36,440 nucleotides of DNA from Actinomycetota bacterium (GTDB lineage Bacteria; Actinomycetota; Actinomycetes; Actinomycetales; Microbacteriaceae), in assembly GCA_020161315.1 (NCBI GenBank), contig JAIUOH010000032.1:1-36440 (forward strand), written 5' to 3'. The position numbers and the translations under genes were made by a program. The first letter of the stretch is position 1. Each line of letters opens with the position of its first letter. This document shows, piece by piece, positions 21,683 through 30,186 of the stretch. The notes beneath the pieces were generated by a model that was given only the letters and a program-made list of their open reading frames with translations, did not search any database and was not told where the DNA came from.

Positions 21683-21866
21683 GAGGCCCCGGCAGGCACT
21701 TGCCGAGGCGACTCATCACCCCAGGGGGGAGACCCCCGAAACCTACGCCCGGAGTACCGCCGGGGAGGTGGAAAAAAAGTCTGTCAGGTTCAAAACTTTC
21801 TGGGTCTGACGCAAGGTCCGACCTGGGTTCACCTCCCGCGCAACGCGGGATCGGAGGGCAGAAGAC
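21683..21866. other. Candidate cos/packaging region
   Basis: The 184 bases between the HNH and small terminase genes contain no credible gene. They hold several G/C-rich symmetric elements: CCCC-A-GGGGG, a GGGGG-AGA-CCCCC hairpin (21725-21737), an A-tract (21772-21778) and the perfect hairpin CCCGCG-CAA-CGCGGG (21835-21849). HNH phages with cohesive ends usually carry cos here. The nick site cannot be read from sequence alone. Confidence 0.4.
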
Positions 21867-22334
21867 ATGACCAGTGGAGGCGCACGCTACCGTTCAGGTC
21901 CGGCGAAAGATCCCAACGCTCTTCGCCGCGATCGCAAAGACGATGCGGCATGGACTGAGCTCCCCTCGACCGGCCGACAAGGCCGCGCACCGGCCTGGCC
22001 GTTGCAGGGAAAGATGCTCGCTGGCGAGCTTGGCCTGTGGCGCACACTCTGGCGTCGACCGCAAGCGATCATGTGGGAAGAACTGCACCTCGAACTGCAA
22101 GTTGCCTCCTACGTGCGCGCATACCTCGAGTCGGTGCGCCCAAATACTTCCGCAGCAAGCAAGAACGCGGTGCTGCGGATGCAGGAAGATCTCGGACTTT
22201 CGATCAGTGGCCTCGCAAGGCACGGCTGGAAGATCTCTCGCGACGAGCTCGGCGCTCGCCGCAGCGAACAACAGTCGTTTCGTACCGCTGGCACCGACGT
22301 TCGAACTCGACTGCGTGCGGTGAACAATGAATGA
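21867..22334 (+). CDS. terS: Terminase small subunit
   Basis: A 155-residue protein (MTSGGARYRSGPAKDPNALR at the start) with the Gly/Arg-rich N-terminus, W-T-x-L-P segment and helical C-terminal half seen in actinophage small terminases, which recognise the packaging site and feed DNA to the large subunit. GGAGGG (21853-21858) lies 8 bases upstream. It overlaps the large subunit gene by 8 bases. The identification relies on both sequence and position. Confidence 0.85.
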   Translation: MTSGGARYRSGPAKDPNALRRDRKDDAAWTELPSTGRQGRAPAWPLQGKMLAGELGLWRTLWRRPQAIMWEELHLELQVASYVRAYLESVRPNTSAASKNAVLRMQEDLGLSISGLARHGWKISRDELGARRSEQQSFRTAGTDVRTRLRAVNNE

Positions 22335-24012
22335 GCCAGCGCACCCAATGATGGTGGCGCCGGCGTGGATCGAAGCTCACTGCGTGATCCCCGACATGAC
22401 GCACCAGGGCGATCCATTCCTACTTGGCTCTGAGCAGCTCCTATTCGTCGCCAACCATTACGACGTCAAACCGAAAGCTCGGTTCGATCCGCTGGCAGAG
22501 TTCGATCTTTCCCGGAGACAGAACCCACGTGCTTCGGCATTCGTTTACCGTCGTTCGCAGCTGGTGCGCTCCCAGAAGTGGGGCAAATCGCCTCTAATTG
22601 GTGGCATGACCTGCCTCGAGGGCGTCGGCCCAGCACTCTTCGGGGGCTGGGCTGAAGGCGGCGAAGCGTACGACTGCATCGAGCACGGCTGCGGTTGCGG
22701 CTGGGGCTACGAGTACGAGACCGGCGAGCCGATGGGTCGGCCATGGCCCACTGCTCTTATTCAGATCACCGCGACAACCGAAGACCAGGCCGACAACACC
22801 TACGACGCGCTGCGGCCGATGATTGAGCTCGGCCCGCTCGCGGCGCTGATCCCGAAGACGGGTGAAGAGTTTCTGCGGCTCCCGAACGGCGGCCGTGTCG
22901 ACAAGGTGACATCGAAGGCGAACTCTCGTCTCGGTCAGCGTGTGACGTTCGTGCCGCAGGATGAGACTGGTTTGTGGACTGCATCGAATGGTGGGCACAA
23001 CCTAGCCAAGAAGCAGCGCCAGGGCCTCGCGGGTATGGGCGGCCGTGCGATGGAAACCACGAATGCGTGGTCACCAGCGGATGACTCAGTCGCGCAGCGC
23101 ACCTACGAGTCGCCCGCAAAAGATATCAATCGTGATTTTCGGCAGCCACCTTCGAATCTCGACTTCTCAAGCAAGCGCGATCGTCGCAAGATCTTCATCT
23201 TCAACTACAAGGGCGCGCCTTGGGTCGATGTTAACGACATCGAGGGCCAGGCGGCCGAGATGATGGAGAAGGACCCGGCCGACGCTGAGCGCTTCTTTGG
23301 GAACCGAATCGTTGCCGGTGACGGTGCGTGGCTGAAAGACCTAGCCAAGTGGGATGCAAAAGCTCTCGACGGGTTAGACGATCGACCGGCCCCGATCAAA
23401 GTAGCTCCACGAACAAAGCTCTGTCTCGGAATGGACGGGTCAGACAACGAGGACTTCACCGGTATACGTGCCGAAACCCTCGATCAGCACCAGTTCACGC
23501 CCACGTACCTCGATGGTCGAAAGACTTTGTGGCGCCCGTCTGAGTGGAACGGCCGTATCCCTCGTGCTGAAGTGCGATCAGCGTTTCAGTCGATCGCTAC
23601 CGAGTTCCAAGTCATACGAGCGTATTGCGACCCGCAATTCTGGGAAACCGAGATTGACGAGCTCGCGGCAGAGTTCGGCATCAAGATCTTCGTTAAGTGG
23701 CCGACCAACCGGCCGCTGCCGATGTTCAACGCGCTCGAGCGGTATCGCACCGACGTGTACAACCCTGATTCACGCCTCACGCATGACGGTGATCCTGAGG
23801 TGCGGCAGCATCACCAGAACGCGGTCATGCGAATGCGTGCCGTGACAAAGAATGCCGAAGGGCAGCCTGTGCGGCAGTACATCCTCGGCAAGCCCGAAGA
23901 GCACCAGAAGATCGACTACACGATGAGCTCGGTGCTCGCCCATGAGGCAACTCTCGATGCGCTCGCCGCCGGTGAACAGGCCCAGGAAGACCCGCTCTAC
24001 ATCTACTACTGA
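22327..24012 (+). CDS. terL: Terminase large subunit
   Basis: A 561-residue packaging motor. The ATPase half has a Walker A-like RSQKWGKS (residues 81-88) and a Walker B VTFVPQDE with D212/E213. The RNase-H-like nuclease half has LCLGMDGSD (D370), AYCDPQFW (D435) and HQKIDYTMSSVLAHEA (D530), the three expected acidic positions. A Cys-rich insert (CIEHGCGCGW, 117-126) interrupts the ATPase half. Length and motif order match actinophage TerL. It precedes the portal gene by 15 bases. Confidence 0.95.
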   Translation: MNEPAHPMMVAPAWIEAHCVIPDMTHQGDPFLLGSEQLLFVANHYDVKPKARFDPLAEFDLSRRQNPRASAFVYRRSQLVRSQKWGKSPLIGGMTCLEGVGPALFGGWAEGGEAYDCIEHGCGCGWGYEYETGEPMGRPWPTALIQITATTEDQADNTYDALRPMIELGPLAALIPKTGEEFLRLPNGGRVDKVTSKANSRLGQRVTFVPQDETGLWTASNGGHNLAKKQRQGLAGMGGRAMETTNAWSPADDSVAQRTYESPAKDINRDFRQPPSNLDFSSKRDRRKIFIFNYKGAPWVDVNDIEGQAAEMMEKDPADAERFFGNRIVAGDGAWLKDLAKWDAKALDGLDDRPAPIKVAPRTKLCLGMDGSDNEDFTGIRAETLDQHQFTPTYLDGRKTLWRPSEWNGRIPRAEVRSAFQSIATEFQVIRAYCDPQFWETEIDELAAEFGIKIFVKWPTNRPLPMFNALERYRTDVYNPDSRLTHDGDPEVRQHHQNAVMRMRAVTKNAEGQPVRQYILGKPEEHQKIDYTMSSVLAHEATLDALAAGEQAQEDPLYIYY

Positions 24013-24027
24013 GCCAAAGGGGGTGTC

Positions 24028-25557
24028 GTGGACGCTCTTGAAGCTTTGACCACCGTGAACCGTCTCTATGCGCGGGTGCTCGGCAGACGACCAGATATTG
24101 AGAAGAACTCGGAGTACTACCGTGGCGAGCAGCCACTGAACTATGCCACTGCGGAGTGGAAGAAAGCCAACGCCGAGCAGTACATTGGGTTCTCTGACAA
24201 CTGGGTGGCCCCGGTCGCGAATGCTGAGCTCGAACGTATCGAGCACATCGGAGTCAAGCTCGATGAGGAACAGTACGGCAAGGCCGCGCAGGAGCTATGG
24301 CAACAGTGGCAACTGAATGAGATGCAGATGCAGTCTTCTCAGGGGTTCCTGGCGTCGCTCAATCATTCCACCTCTTTCGTGCTGGTCTGGCCGAGTTCTG
24401 ATCATGAGGGTGAAGCAGAGATCACCTGGGAGAGTGCGCGGCAGGTTGAAGTCGAATATGACTGGTTCAATCCACGCCGCCGCCGAGCAGCAATCAAGAC
24501 TTGGCAAGACGAGAAGTGGGAATACGCCAACCTCTACACAGCTGAGGAGCTGTGGAAGTGGCAGCGGCCTCGCCTCGCATCGAAGACTGATCGGGCGTCA
24601 CAAGCAGAGCAGGGCAAGCCGGAAGGCGCATCTGATGGTGGCTGGGTACCTCGCGAAGTACCGCGGGAAACCTGGCCACTTCGCAACCCAATGGGTGAAG
24701 TGCCGATCGTGCCGATACCGAATCGACCGCTTCTTGGCGAAGACCCCATCTCGGAGATCCGGGGCGCGATGGCGATGCAGGATGCGATCAACCTGTTGTG
24801 GGCCTACCTCTTTCTCGGCGCCGACTATGCGTCGATGGAAGCACGGGTGGTGCTCGGCTCAGGCCCGCCGGTCGTACCGATCCTCGATGAGGAAGGCAAG
24901 ATCGTTGGCCAGCAGAAGATCGACATGCAGGAGCTGCGCGAGAAGCGCATTGCCTACATACCGAACGCCGACGCAAAGATCGATTCGTGGCCTGCAGCGC
25001 AGCTCACTCCGTTCACGGAAGTGATCGAGATGGCGATCGGCCATATCTGCGCGCAGTCACGCACACCGCCCTCGTACCTGCTCACTCGCCGCGGCATGTC
25101 GAACGTCAACGGTGAGGGCCTGAAAGCCAGCGAGATCGGACTCGTCAAGAAGACGCTCGAGTTCGAGAAAGTGGCAACCCCGCACCTCCGCGAGATCCAC
25201 CGTCTAGTTGCACTCGCGAAGGGCGACAAGAAGCTCGCGCAAGCTGCACGTCTTGCGACGATGCGCTGGGCGAACCCCGAGATCCGGTCCGAAGCGCAGC
25301 TCGCCGACATGTTGCTCAAGAAGAAGTCGATCGGTTACCCCGTCGAATATCTGATGGAGCTGGACGGCATGGATCCCATCACGATCAACCGCGTGCTCGC
25401 CATGATCGAACAGGAGCGTCGAGATCTGCAGCTGGAAGCTGCGATGAGGGGGCTCGATGATGCTGAGAGCAGCGCAAACGCAACTCAGGACTCAGCAGAG
25501 GATCTCGGCGACGACAACGGCGGCGACATTAAGTCTCTGGCGCTCGCTCGGCCCTGA
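24028..25557 (+). CDS. Portal protein
   Basis: A 509-residue protein from GTG 24028 with an AAAGGGGG ribosome site. It has the portal pattern of actinophages (SPP1 gp6-like): N-terminal YYRGEQPLNY near residue 32, a central wing, IAYIPNADAKIDSWPAAQLT, and the long C-terminal crown helices with SRTPPSYLLTRRGMSNVNGE. Twelve copies should form the vertex through which DNA enters. Its last 100 bases overlap the start of the MuF gene in another frame. Confidence 0.92.
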   Translation: MDALEALTTVNRLYARVLGRRPDIEKNSEYYRGEQPLNYATAEWKKANAEQYIGFSDNWVAPVANAELERIEHIGVKLDEEQYGKAAQELWQQWQLNEMQMQSSQGFLASLNHSTSFVLVWPSSDHEGEAEITWESARQVEVEYDWFNPRRRRAAIKTWQDEKWEYANLYTAEELWKWQRPRLASKTDRASQAEQGKPEGASDGGWVPREVPRETWPLRNPMGEVPIVPIPNRPLLGEDPISEIRGAMAMQDAINLLWAYLFLGADYASMEARVVLGSGPPVVPILDEEGKIVGQQKIDMQELREKRIAYIPNADAKIDSWPAAQLTPFTEVIEMAIGHICAQSRTPPSYLLTRRGMSNVNGEGLKASEIGLVKKTLEFEKVATPHLREIHRLVALAKGDKKLAQAARLATMRWANPEIRSEAQLADMLLKKKSIGYPVEYLMELDGMDPITINRVLAMIEQERRDLQLEAAMRGLDDAESSANATQDSAEDLGDDNGGDIKSLALARP

Positions 25558-27325
25558 TTTCTCCGCTGAGTGGGATGGACGAGTTCGCTCGCAGATCACC
25601 GAGGTGGTCAGTCGTGGGCGGCGGGCCTCAATCGCGCAGGCACTCACCTACACCGATGCGGTGCTCGAGGAGACAGGGCAGGTTGCCCCGCCGGTCGGGC
25701 AGCTGAGCCCGGCCGCATTCCTCAGCGCAGCACCAGATGGTCGAGACATGGGGTCGCTGCTAGATCAAGCCGTGATACAAGCGAAAGCCGCAGTCAGAAC
25801 CGAGTCGGCCCGCATTGATGAGGCGGGCTTCGTGCTCACCTCGAGCGCGCGATCGCAGGCTGGCCTGCAAACTGCTCTCGCCGCCGGTGAGCAGTTCCTG
25901 TCGATGGCGCTGCTCACCGTGATGGCGGATACTCGCCGCGAGGTCTACGCGGCCGACCTCGTGCGTCGACCACTGCTCACCGGGTATGTGCGCATGCTGA
26001 ACACTCCGAGCTGCTCTCGGTGCGTACTTCTCGCGGGGAAGTGGTTTCGTTGGAACGAGGGGTTCGACAGGCACCCGCGCTGCGACTGCCAGCACATTCC
26101 GGGCCGGGAGGACGTGGCCGGGGATCTCCGCACCGATCCATACGAGTACTTCAATTCGCTCTCGCGAGCAGACCAGAACCGCTACTTCGGCAAAGCCGAT
26201 GCGCAAGCGATTCGCGATGGCGGCGACATCTACCGCGTCGTCAATATCCGGTCACGAGGGCTCGCAACTGCTCGAGCTGGCCGCAAGTATGGCACCCCAA
26301 CGCGAATCACCATCGACGACATCTACGCTGCCGCAGGCAACGATCGCGATCGCGCGATCGAGCTCATGCGACAGGAAGGGTTCATCACGGGTCCGCAGCG
26401 GCGCGGCGGCAACATCATTGGCCGTTTCCACGAGTCGTACTCGAAGCCAATTAGCCGGCCGATCACACCTGGCTCGAAGCGCGATCGCGTGCTGCGTGCT
26501 CGCGAGACTGGCGTGCGAGATCCGCTCGACCGGGCGACGATGACTGCGGCGGAACGACGCCTGCATGATGCGGTCTTTCGACGAGAGTATGCGCGCAAGT
26601 ACGGTTACTTGCCGCGAACCGTGGGCCAGAACTCGGCTGACCTCTATTCCGGGCTTGTCGGATTGCCAGCAACGCGGGAGCGAGTCGAACTGCTCGATGC
26701 CGAGATCTCTCGCTATCTCTCAAGGATCACACCGGCCCAGCAGTCGCTAACTCGGCTGGTCGACGCGCTCGGGCTTCGTGCAGATGAGTTCACGACGCAG
26801 CAGATCTTTCGTGAGCTGCTTGAGCCGCGCATCGGGCTGGCAGCACTGCGACCACACATTGTGCTGCAGGCTCGCAAGGGTCGCTCCACGACATCGGCCC
26901 AAGGTTGGCGACACCAGCAGGCCTTCGCGGAGCGAAAGCTCGTCGAGAGAACAGCTGCAGGCGGGTTCCCGCCTGGCAAAGGCCCGCCAAAGCTACCACC
27001 AGCGTTCCCACCAGATCCTGACCGCTGGCCAGAAGATCTCCCACCGCTCACCCGCGATCGATGGGCGCATATTCTCTACGGCGACACGAACGGTGGCGGG
27101 CACATGCACGGCCACGGCTGGCTGCACGGCAAGAGCGAGTTCCCCGAGGGCTGGGATGAGTCCACGATCTTGCAGGCGATGGTAGCTGTATTGCGAGCCG
27201 ACCCCATTGGGAATCGAGCCGCAGGCGGCGGCACTGAACACGCGGCCCAAGTTCGAGGCGTCAAGGTCAAAGTCCGTGTTGGGGCTCTCGGGAAAGTCGC
27301 TACCGCTTTTCCTACTGAAAGGTAG
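25457..27325 (+). CDS. MuF-like minor capsid protein with C-terminal EndoU toxin domain
   Basis: A 622-residue protein from ATG 25457 (GAGGGGG just upstream), overlapping the portal gene by 100 bases. The N-terminal half is a phage Mu F-like head protein: helical to about residue 180, then C186-S-R-C189, GKWFRW and RHPRCDCQHIPG. A central helical region and a Pro-rich linker (PPGKGPPKLPPAFPPD) lead to the last 90 residues: H538-ILYGD, GGGH549MHGHG, GK559SEFP, then VKVKVRVG and VATAFPTER. This is the signature of bacterial EndoU ribonucleases (catalytic His-His-Lys). MuF proteins with toxin C-termini are known as phage-borne polymorphic toxins. The toxin should sit in the head and act on RNA after delivery. 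Activity is inferred from sequence. Confidence 0.88.
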   Translation: MMLRAAQTQLRTQQRISATTTAATLSLWRSLGPDFSAEWDGRVRSQITEVVSRGRRASIAQALTYTDAVLEETGQVAPPVGQLSPAAFLSAAPDGRDMGSLLDQAVIQAKAAVRTESARIDEAGFVLTSSARSQAGLQTALAAGEQFLSMALLTVMADTRREVYAADLVRRPLLTGYVRMLNTPSCSRCVLLAGKWFRWNEGFDRHPRCDCQHIPGREDVAGDLRTDPYEYFNSLSRADQNRYFGKADAQAIRDGGDIYRVVNIRSRGLATARAGRKYGTPTRITIDDIYAAAGNDRDRAIELMRQEGFITGPQRRGGNIIGRFHESYSKPISRPITPGSKRDRVLRARETGVRDPLDRATMTAAERRLHDAVFRREYARKYGYLPRTVGQNSADLYSGLVGLPATRERVELLDAEISRYLSRITPAQQSLTRLVDALGLRADEFTTQQIFRELLEPRIGLAALRPHIVLQARKGRSTTSAQGWRHQQAFAERKLVERTAAGGFPPGKGPPKLPPAFPPDPDRWPEDLPPLTRDRWAHILYGDTNGGGHMHGHGWLHGKSEFPEGWDESTILQAMVAVLRADPIGNRAAGGGTEHAAQVRGVKVKVRVGALGKVATAFPTER

Positions 27326-27334
27326 AATTGCGCT

Positions 27335-27622
27335 ATGGAAATGTCCGAGATGTGTGAAGCGATCGAACCGTTGGTTCGACCGCTATTCACGCATGCCGAG
27401 GCGGCCGAGTTTGACGAGCTCGTGTGGGCCGGCGAGTTCGAGTTCGCATTCGAAGTGGCCTCTCTTGTGAAGCACGCACACATGACGCCAATGCCAGAGC
27501 AGCTGCTCGACGCGGTGCGTGACTACCTCGAGGACGAGTACCGCACTGACGACTGCAAGATCGACCAGTGCTACCCAGAACTCACGTTCGCCCCACCGAC
27601 GGCTGAGGCTGCAGCAGCCTAG
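27335..27622 (+). CDS. Candidate immunity protein for the MuF-EndoU toxin (MafI-like)
   Basis: A 95-residue acidic, helical protein (MEMSEMCEAIEPLVRPLFTH at the start) beginning 9 bases after the toxin gene. The segment EAAEFDELVWAGEFEFAFEV, then TPMPEQLLDAVRDYLED, has the helix order of MafI-type immunity proteins (a 'G-E-x-x-x-A-x-E' helix followed by P-x-x-x-x-x-x-L). That family is typically encoded next to EndoU toxins. It would bind and neutralise the EndoU domain in the producing cell. The ribosome site (AAAGG) is 12 bases off, so translation may be coupled to the toxin gene. It is followed by a terminator-like hairpin, making toxin and immunity the end of a block. Confidence 0.72.
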   Translation: MEMSEMCEAIEPLVRPLFTHAEAAEFDELVWAGEFEFAFEVASLVKHAHMTPMPEQLLDAVRDYLEDEYRTDDCKIDQCYPELTFAPPTAEAAAA

Positions 27623-27640
27623 CCAACGGCTCACACTTAG

Positions 27641-27674
27641 ACGAAACCCCGTACCAACTGGTGCGGGGTTTCGT
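27641..27674 (+). terminator. Hairpin after the immunity gene
   Basis: A 15-bp stem with one G-U pair and an AACT loop: ACGAAACCCCGTACC at 27641-27655 pairs with GGTGCGGGGTTTCGT at 27660-27674. Only CATTTCAT follows, so termination may be partial. It separates the packaging/toxin block from the scaffold and capsid genes. Confidence 0.7.
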
Positions 27675-27727
27675 CATTTCATCGTGCCCTCGCGCAACGC
27701 AGGGCCTACCCAAAGGAGCAATTCCGC

Positions 27728-28420
27728 ATGTCCACCACCACCGACTCAAAGACCACTGAAGCAGCAACCGCCACGTCTGAGACAGGCGCCGCCGGAACCC
27801 AGACAACCGGCGAAGCCACCGCAACGACGACGGGGGTTACCGCTCCCGTCGAGGGCGCTGAGGCTCTCGGGGATGCCGGCAAGAAGGCACTCGATGCGAT
27901 GAAGGGCGAGCGCAACGCTGCCCGACAGGAAAGCGCCACGGCGCGGCAGGAAGCCGCAGCAGCAAAAGCCGAACTCGAGGCGCTGCGTGCCGAGCAGGAG
28001 GGTCGGAAAGCCGAGCACGAGGCCGAACTCGCTGCCCAGAAGGTAAAGGACGAAGCGCTCGCCGCGGCGAATCGTCGAATCGCGCTGGCGGAGTTGAAGG
28101 TTGCAGCGAAGGGGCGGCTCGCAGATCCGTCCGACGCTGCGACGTTCATCGACGTGTCGAAGATCGAGGTCACCGAGAACGGTGATGTCGATACCACGGC
28201 TATCGAGGCGCTCATTGAGGGCCTCGTGACCGAAAAGCCCTATCTCGCGGTGCAAGGCCGAGAGTTCCAGGGCAGTGGAGACGGCGGGGCCCGAAAGGAC
28301 CAGATGCCGTCGCAACTCACACACGAAGAGGTGAAGCGCATGGCCGCGGAAGGCCGACACGCAGAGATCGTGAAAGCCCAGTCCGACGGCAGGCTGCAGA
28401 ACCTCATGAAATCCAATTGA
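27728..28420 (+). CDS. Scaffolding protein
   Basis: A 230-residue protein with a Thr/Ala-rich flexible N-terminus (MSTTTDSKTTEAATATSETG), a long charged coiled coil (about 55-125, rich in Glu/Ala/Arg) and a short C-terminal domain with THEEVKRMAAEGRHAEIVKA. This is the usual build of capsid scaffolds encoded just before the major capsid gene. It should direct shell assembly and leave before DNA packaging. AAAGGAG lies 6 bases before the ATG. Confidence 0.9.
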   Translation: MSTTTDSKTTEAATATSETGAAGTQTTGEATATTTGVTAPVEGAEALGDAGKKALDAMKGERNAARQESATARQEAAAAKAELEALRAEQEGRKAEHEAELAAQKVKDEALAAANRRIALAELKVAAKGRLADPSDAATFIDVSKIEVTENGDVDTTAIEALIEGLVTEKPYLAVQGREFQGSGDGGARKDQMPSQLTHEEVKRMAAEGRHAEIVKAQSDGRLQNLMKSN

Positions 28421-28444
28421 TTCCACATATGAAGGAGAGCCACC

Positions 28445-29290
28445 ATGGCTATCGAAAAGTTCGTTCCTGAGGTCTGGGTAGCTGCGCTGCTCGTGGCCTT
28501 GGAGAAGGCGCTCGTCTACGCGGGTGCCGATGTCGTGAACCGCGACTACGAGGGCGAGATCTCCGCCTTCGGCGACACGGTGCACATCACCTCGCTCGTC
28601 GATCCCACGATCGGGACCTACGCGGCCCACACCGACATCGCGATCGAAGACGTCGACGACATTGAGCAGCTGCTGCTCATCAACCAGGCGAAGTACTTCG
28701 CGTTCGAGGTCGACGACATCGAGAAGCGTCAGGCAAAGGGCGACGTGCTTAACGAGCAGGCTCGCCGAGCCGCCTACAAGCTGCGCGACATCGCAGACCA
28801 GTACGTGGCAACGCTGATGGCAGCGAACGTGGCGCCCAGCAACCGACTCGCAAAGGTCACCCTCGCAACGCCCACCGCCGCGTACGACAAGCTCGTCGAT
28901 CTCTCGACCGCGCTCGACGAGGCAGACGTGCCCACCGAAGGCCGCTTCGCCGTGGTCACGCCCAAGTTCCACGGTCTGCTGCAGAAGGACGAGCGATTCA
29001 TCGCGGCAGGTGACCAGGCGGGCGTGGCTGCGCGTGAGAACGGCCACATCGGCCGCGCTGCTGGCCTTGGCATCAAGCTCTCGAACAACGCACCTTCGGG
29101 CGCAGGTGGCGACGGTGGAAAGCACATCATCGCGGGCTCGAAGATCGCGACGACCTTCGCCGAGCAGATCGCGAAGGTCGAGGCGTTCAAGATGGAGAAG
29201 CGCTTCAACGAGGCACTCAAGGGTCTCCACCTGTACGGGTCGAAGGTCGTGCGCCCGACGGCGCTCGCCGCTGTGGAGGTGGTGATCTGA
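28445..29290 (+). CDS. Major capsid protein
   Basis: A 281-residue shell protein with AAGGAG 8 bases upstream. The sequence (MAIEKFVPEVWVAALLVALE at the start, FAVVTPKFHGLLQKDERFIA mid-way, VVRPTALAAVEVVI at the end) matches the P22/HK97-fold capsid proteins of actinophages. There is no N-terminal protease-cleaved delta domain, consistent with a separate scaffold gene. Its stop overlaps the next ATG by 1 base. Confidence 0.92.
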   Translation: MAIEKFVPEVWVAALLVALEKALVYAGADVVNRDYEGEISAFGDTVHITSLVDPTIGTYAAHTDIAIEDVDDIEQLLLINQAKYFAFEVDDIEKRQAKGDVLNEQARRAAYKLRDIADQYVATLMAANVAPSNRLAKVTLATPTAAYDKLVDLSTALDEADVPTEGRFAVVTPKFHGLLQKDERFIAAGDQAGVAARENGHIGRAAGLGIKLSNNAPSGAGGDGGKHIIAGSKIATTFAEQIAKVEAFKMEKRFNEALKGLHLYGSKVVRPTALAAVEVVI

Positions 29291-29610
29291 TGGCTCCCAT
29301 CTTGAAAGGCCCGAACGACGTGCTTCTCGAAGTTTCTGAGCACATCGCAGAAGCGATGCTCATGAACAAGGGTGAGTACGAACTTGTTGAAGACGCGCCC
29401 AAGCCGAAGCGTGCGTCGAGCTCGCCGCGGAAAACGACAGCTAAGTCGAAGCAGCCCGCTCCTCCCAAGACGCCGCAGCAGCCCAAGCAGCTGCCTGAGG
29501 GCGACAAAGGTGCACCGCCCGCAGACCCGCTCGCTGGCAGCTCTGCAGCCGATGGCGCCGCGGATGGTTCCGAAGTGGGCGGCGACAAGGCCGCTGGATC
29601 TGACGAGTAG
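29290..29610 (+). CDS. Head-associated protein with disordered tail
   Basis: A 106-residue protein. The first 35 residues (MAPILKGPNDVLLEVSEHIA) include a short helical motif (EHIAEAMLMNKGEYELVED) often seen in small proteins between capsid and connector genes. The remainder is Pro/Lys/Ser/Asp-rich and probably disordered. It could be a capsid decoration or head-completion factor; the role is inferred from position. Confidence 0.7.
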   Translation: MAPILKGPNDVLLEVSEHIAEAMLMNKGEYELVEDAPKPKRASSSPRKTTAKSKQPAPPKTPQQPKQLPEGDKGAPPADPLAGSSAADGAADGSEVGGDKAAGSDE

Positions 29611-29622
29611 GTCGGGCCTTCT

Positions 29623-30186
29623 ATGACTGGGTTCGCAACCTACACGGATCTCGGCACTCGACTGAAGCGCGTGTTCATCGGTGACGAGCAGGCGTGGATT
29701 GACGAGCTGCTCGAGGATGCTTCGGAGCATCTGCGGACGGTCATCGGACAGGAGGTCTACCCGCAGCGCACGGTCACCTTTGAGGGGTGGCCTGCAGGCG
29801 GGCGGGTAGACCTCCCTCAGGCCCCGGTGGTGTCGATCGAGCTCGTTGCTCGAGCTGGCGAACCGATCCCGTATCAGCGGGGCCCGGGCTACGTAGAGGT
29901 CGACGGAAAAGACCCCGTCGACATCACCTACCGGTTTGGTACCGCCGCTCCGCCACGCGAGCTCACACGGCTTGCCTGCGTGCTCGTGTCGCAGACGCTG
30001 TTGCCGCTCGAGCAGCAGCTCGGCCTCACGGCGGGTGGGCTCTCATCGGTGCAGCTCGACGACTTCAAGCTGGCGTTCGCGAATGCCGGTGAGCTTTCGG
30101 GAATGGCTCTGACGAAGCACGCGACAGCGTCGATCCAAAAGCAGTTCGGCCGCGAGGGCGTCGCAATCGTCGAGGCGTCATCATGA
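29623..30186 (+). CDS. Head-tail connector (adaptor) protein
   Basis: A 187-residue protein. Residues 1-50 are helical (TYTDLGTRLKRVFIGDEQAW, then LLEDASEHLRTVIGQEVYP), followed by a beta hairpin with GWPAGGRVDLPQAPVVSIEL and a C-terminal helix. This fold order is that of gp15/gp6-type adaptors that dock under the portal. It lies between the capsid and head-closure genes. The next start overlaps its stop. Confidence 0.82.
   Translation: MTGFATYTDLGTRLKRVFIGDEQAWIDELLEDASEHLRTVIGQEVYPQRTVTFEGWPAGGRVDLPQAPVVSIELVARAGEPIPYQRGPGYVEVDGKDPVDITYRFGTAAPPRELTRLACVLVSQTLLPLEQQLGLTAGGLSSVQLDDFKLAFANAGELSGMALTKHATASIQKQFGREGVAIVEASS

Noticed and set aside
27746-29230. A 494-codon leftward open frame beneath the scaffold and capsid genes
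   Set aside because: It crosses two clear structural genes and their spacer, and its composition follows the antisense of their codons.
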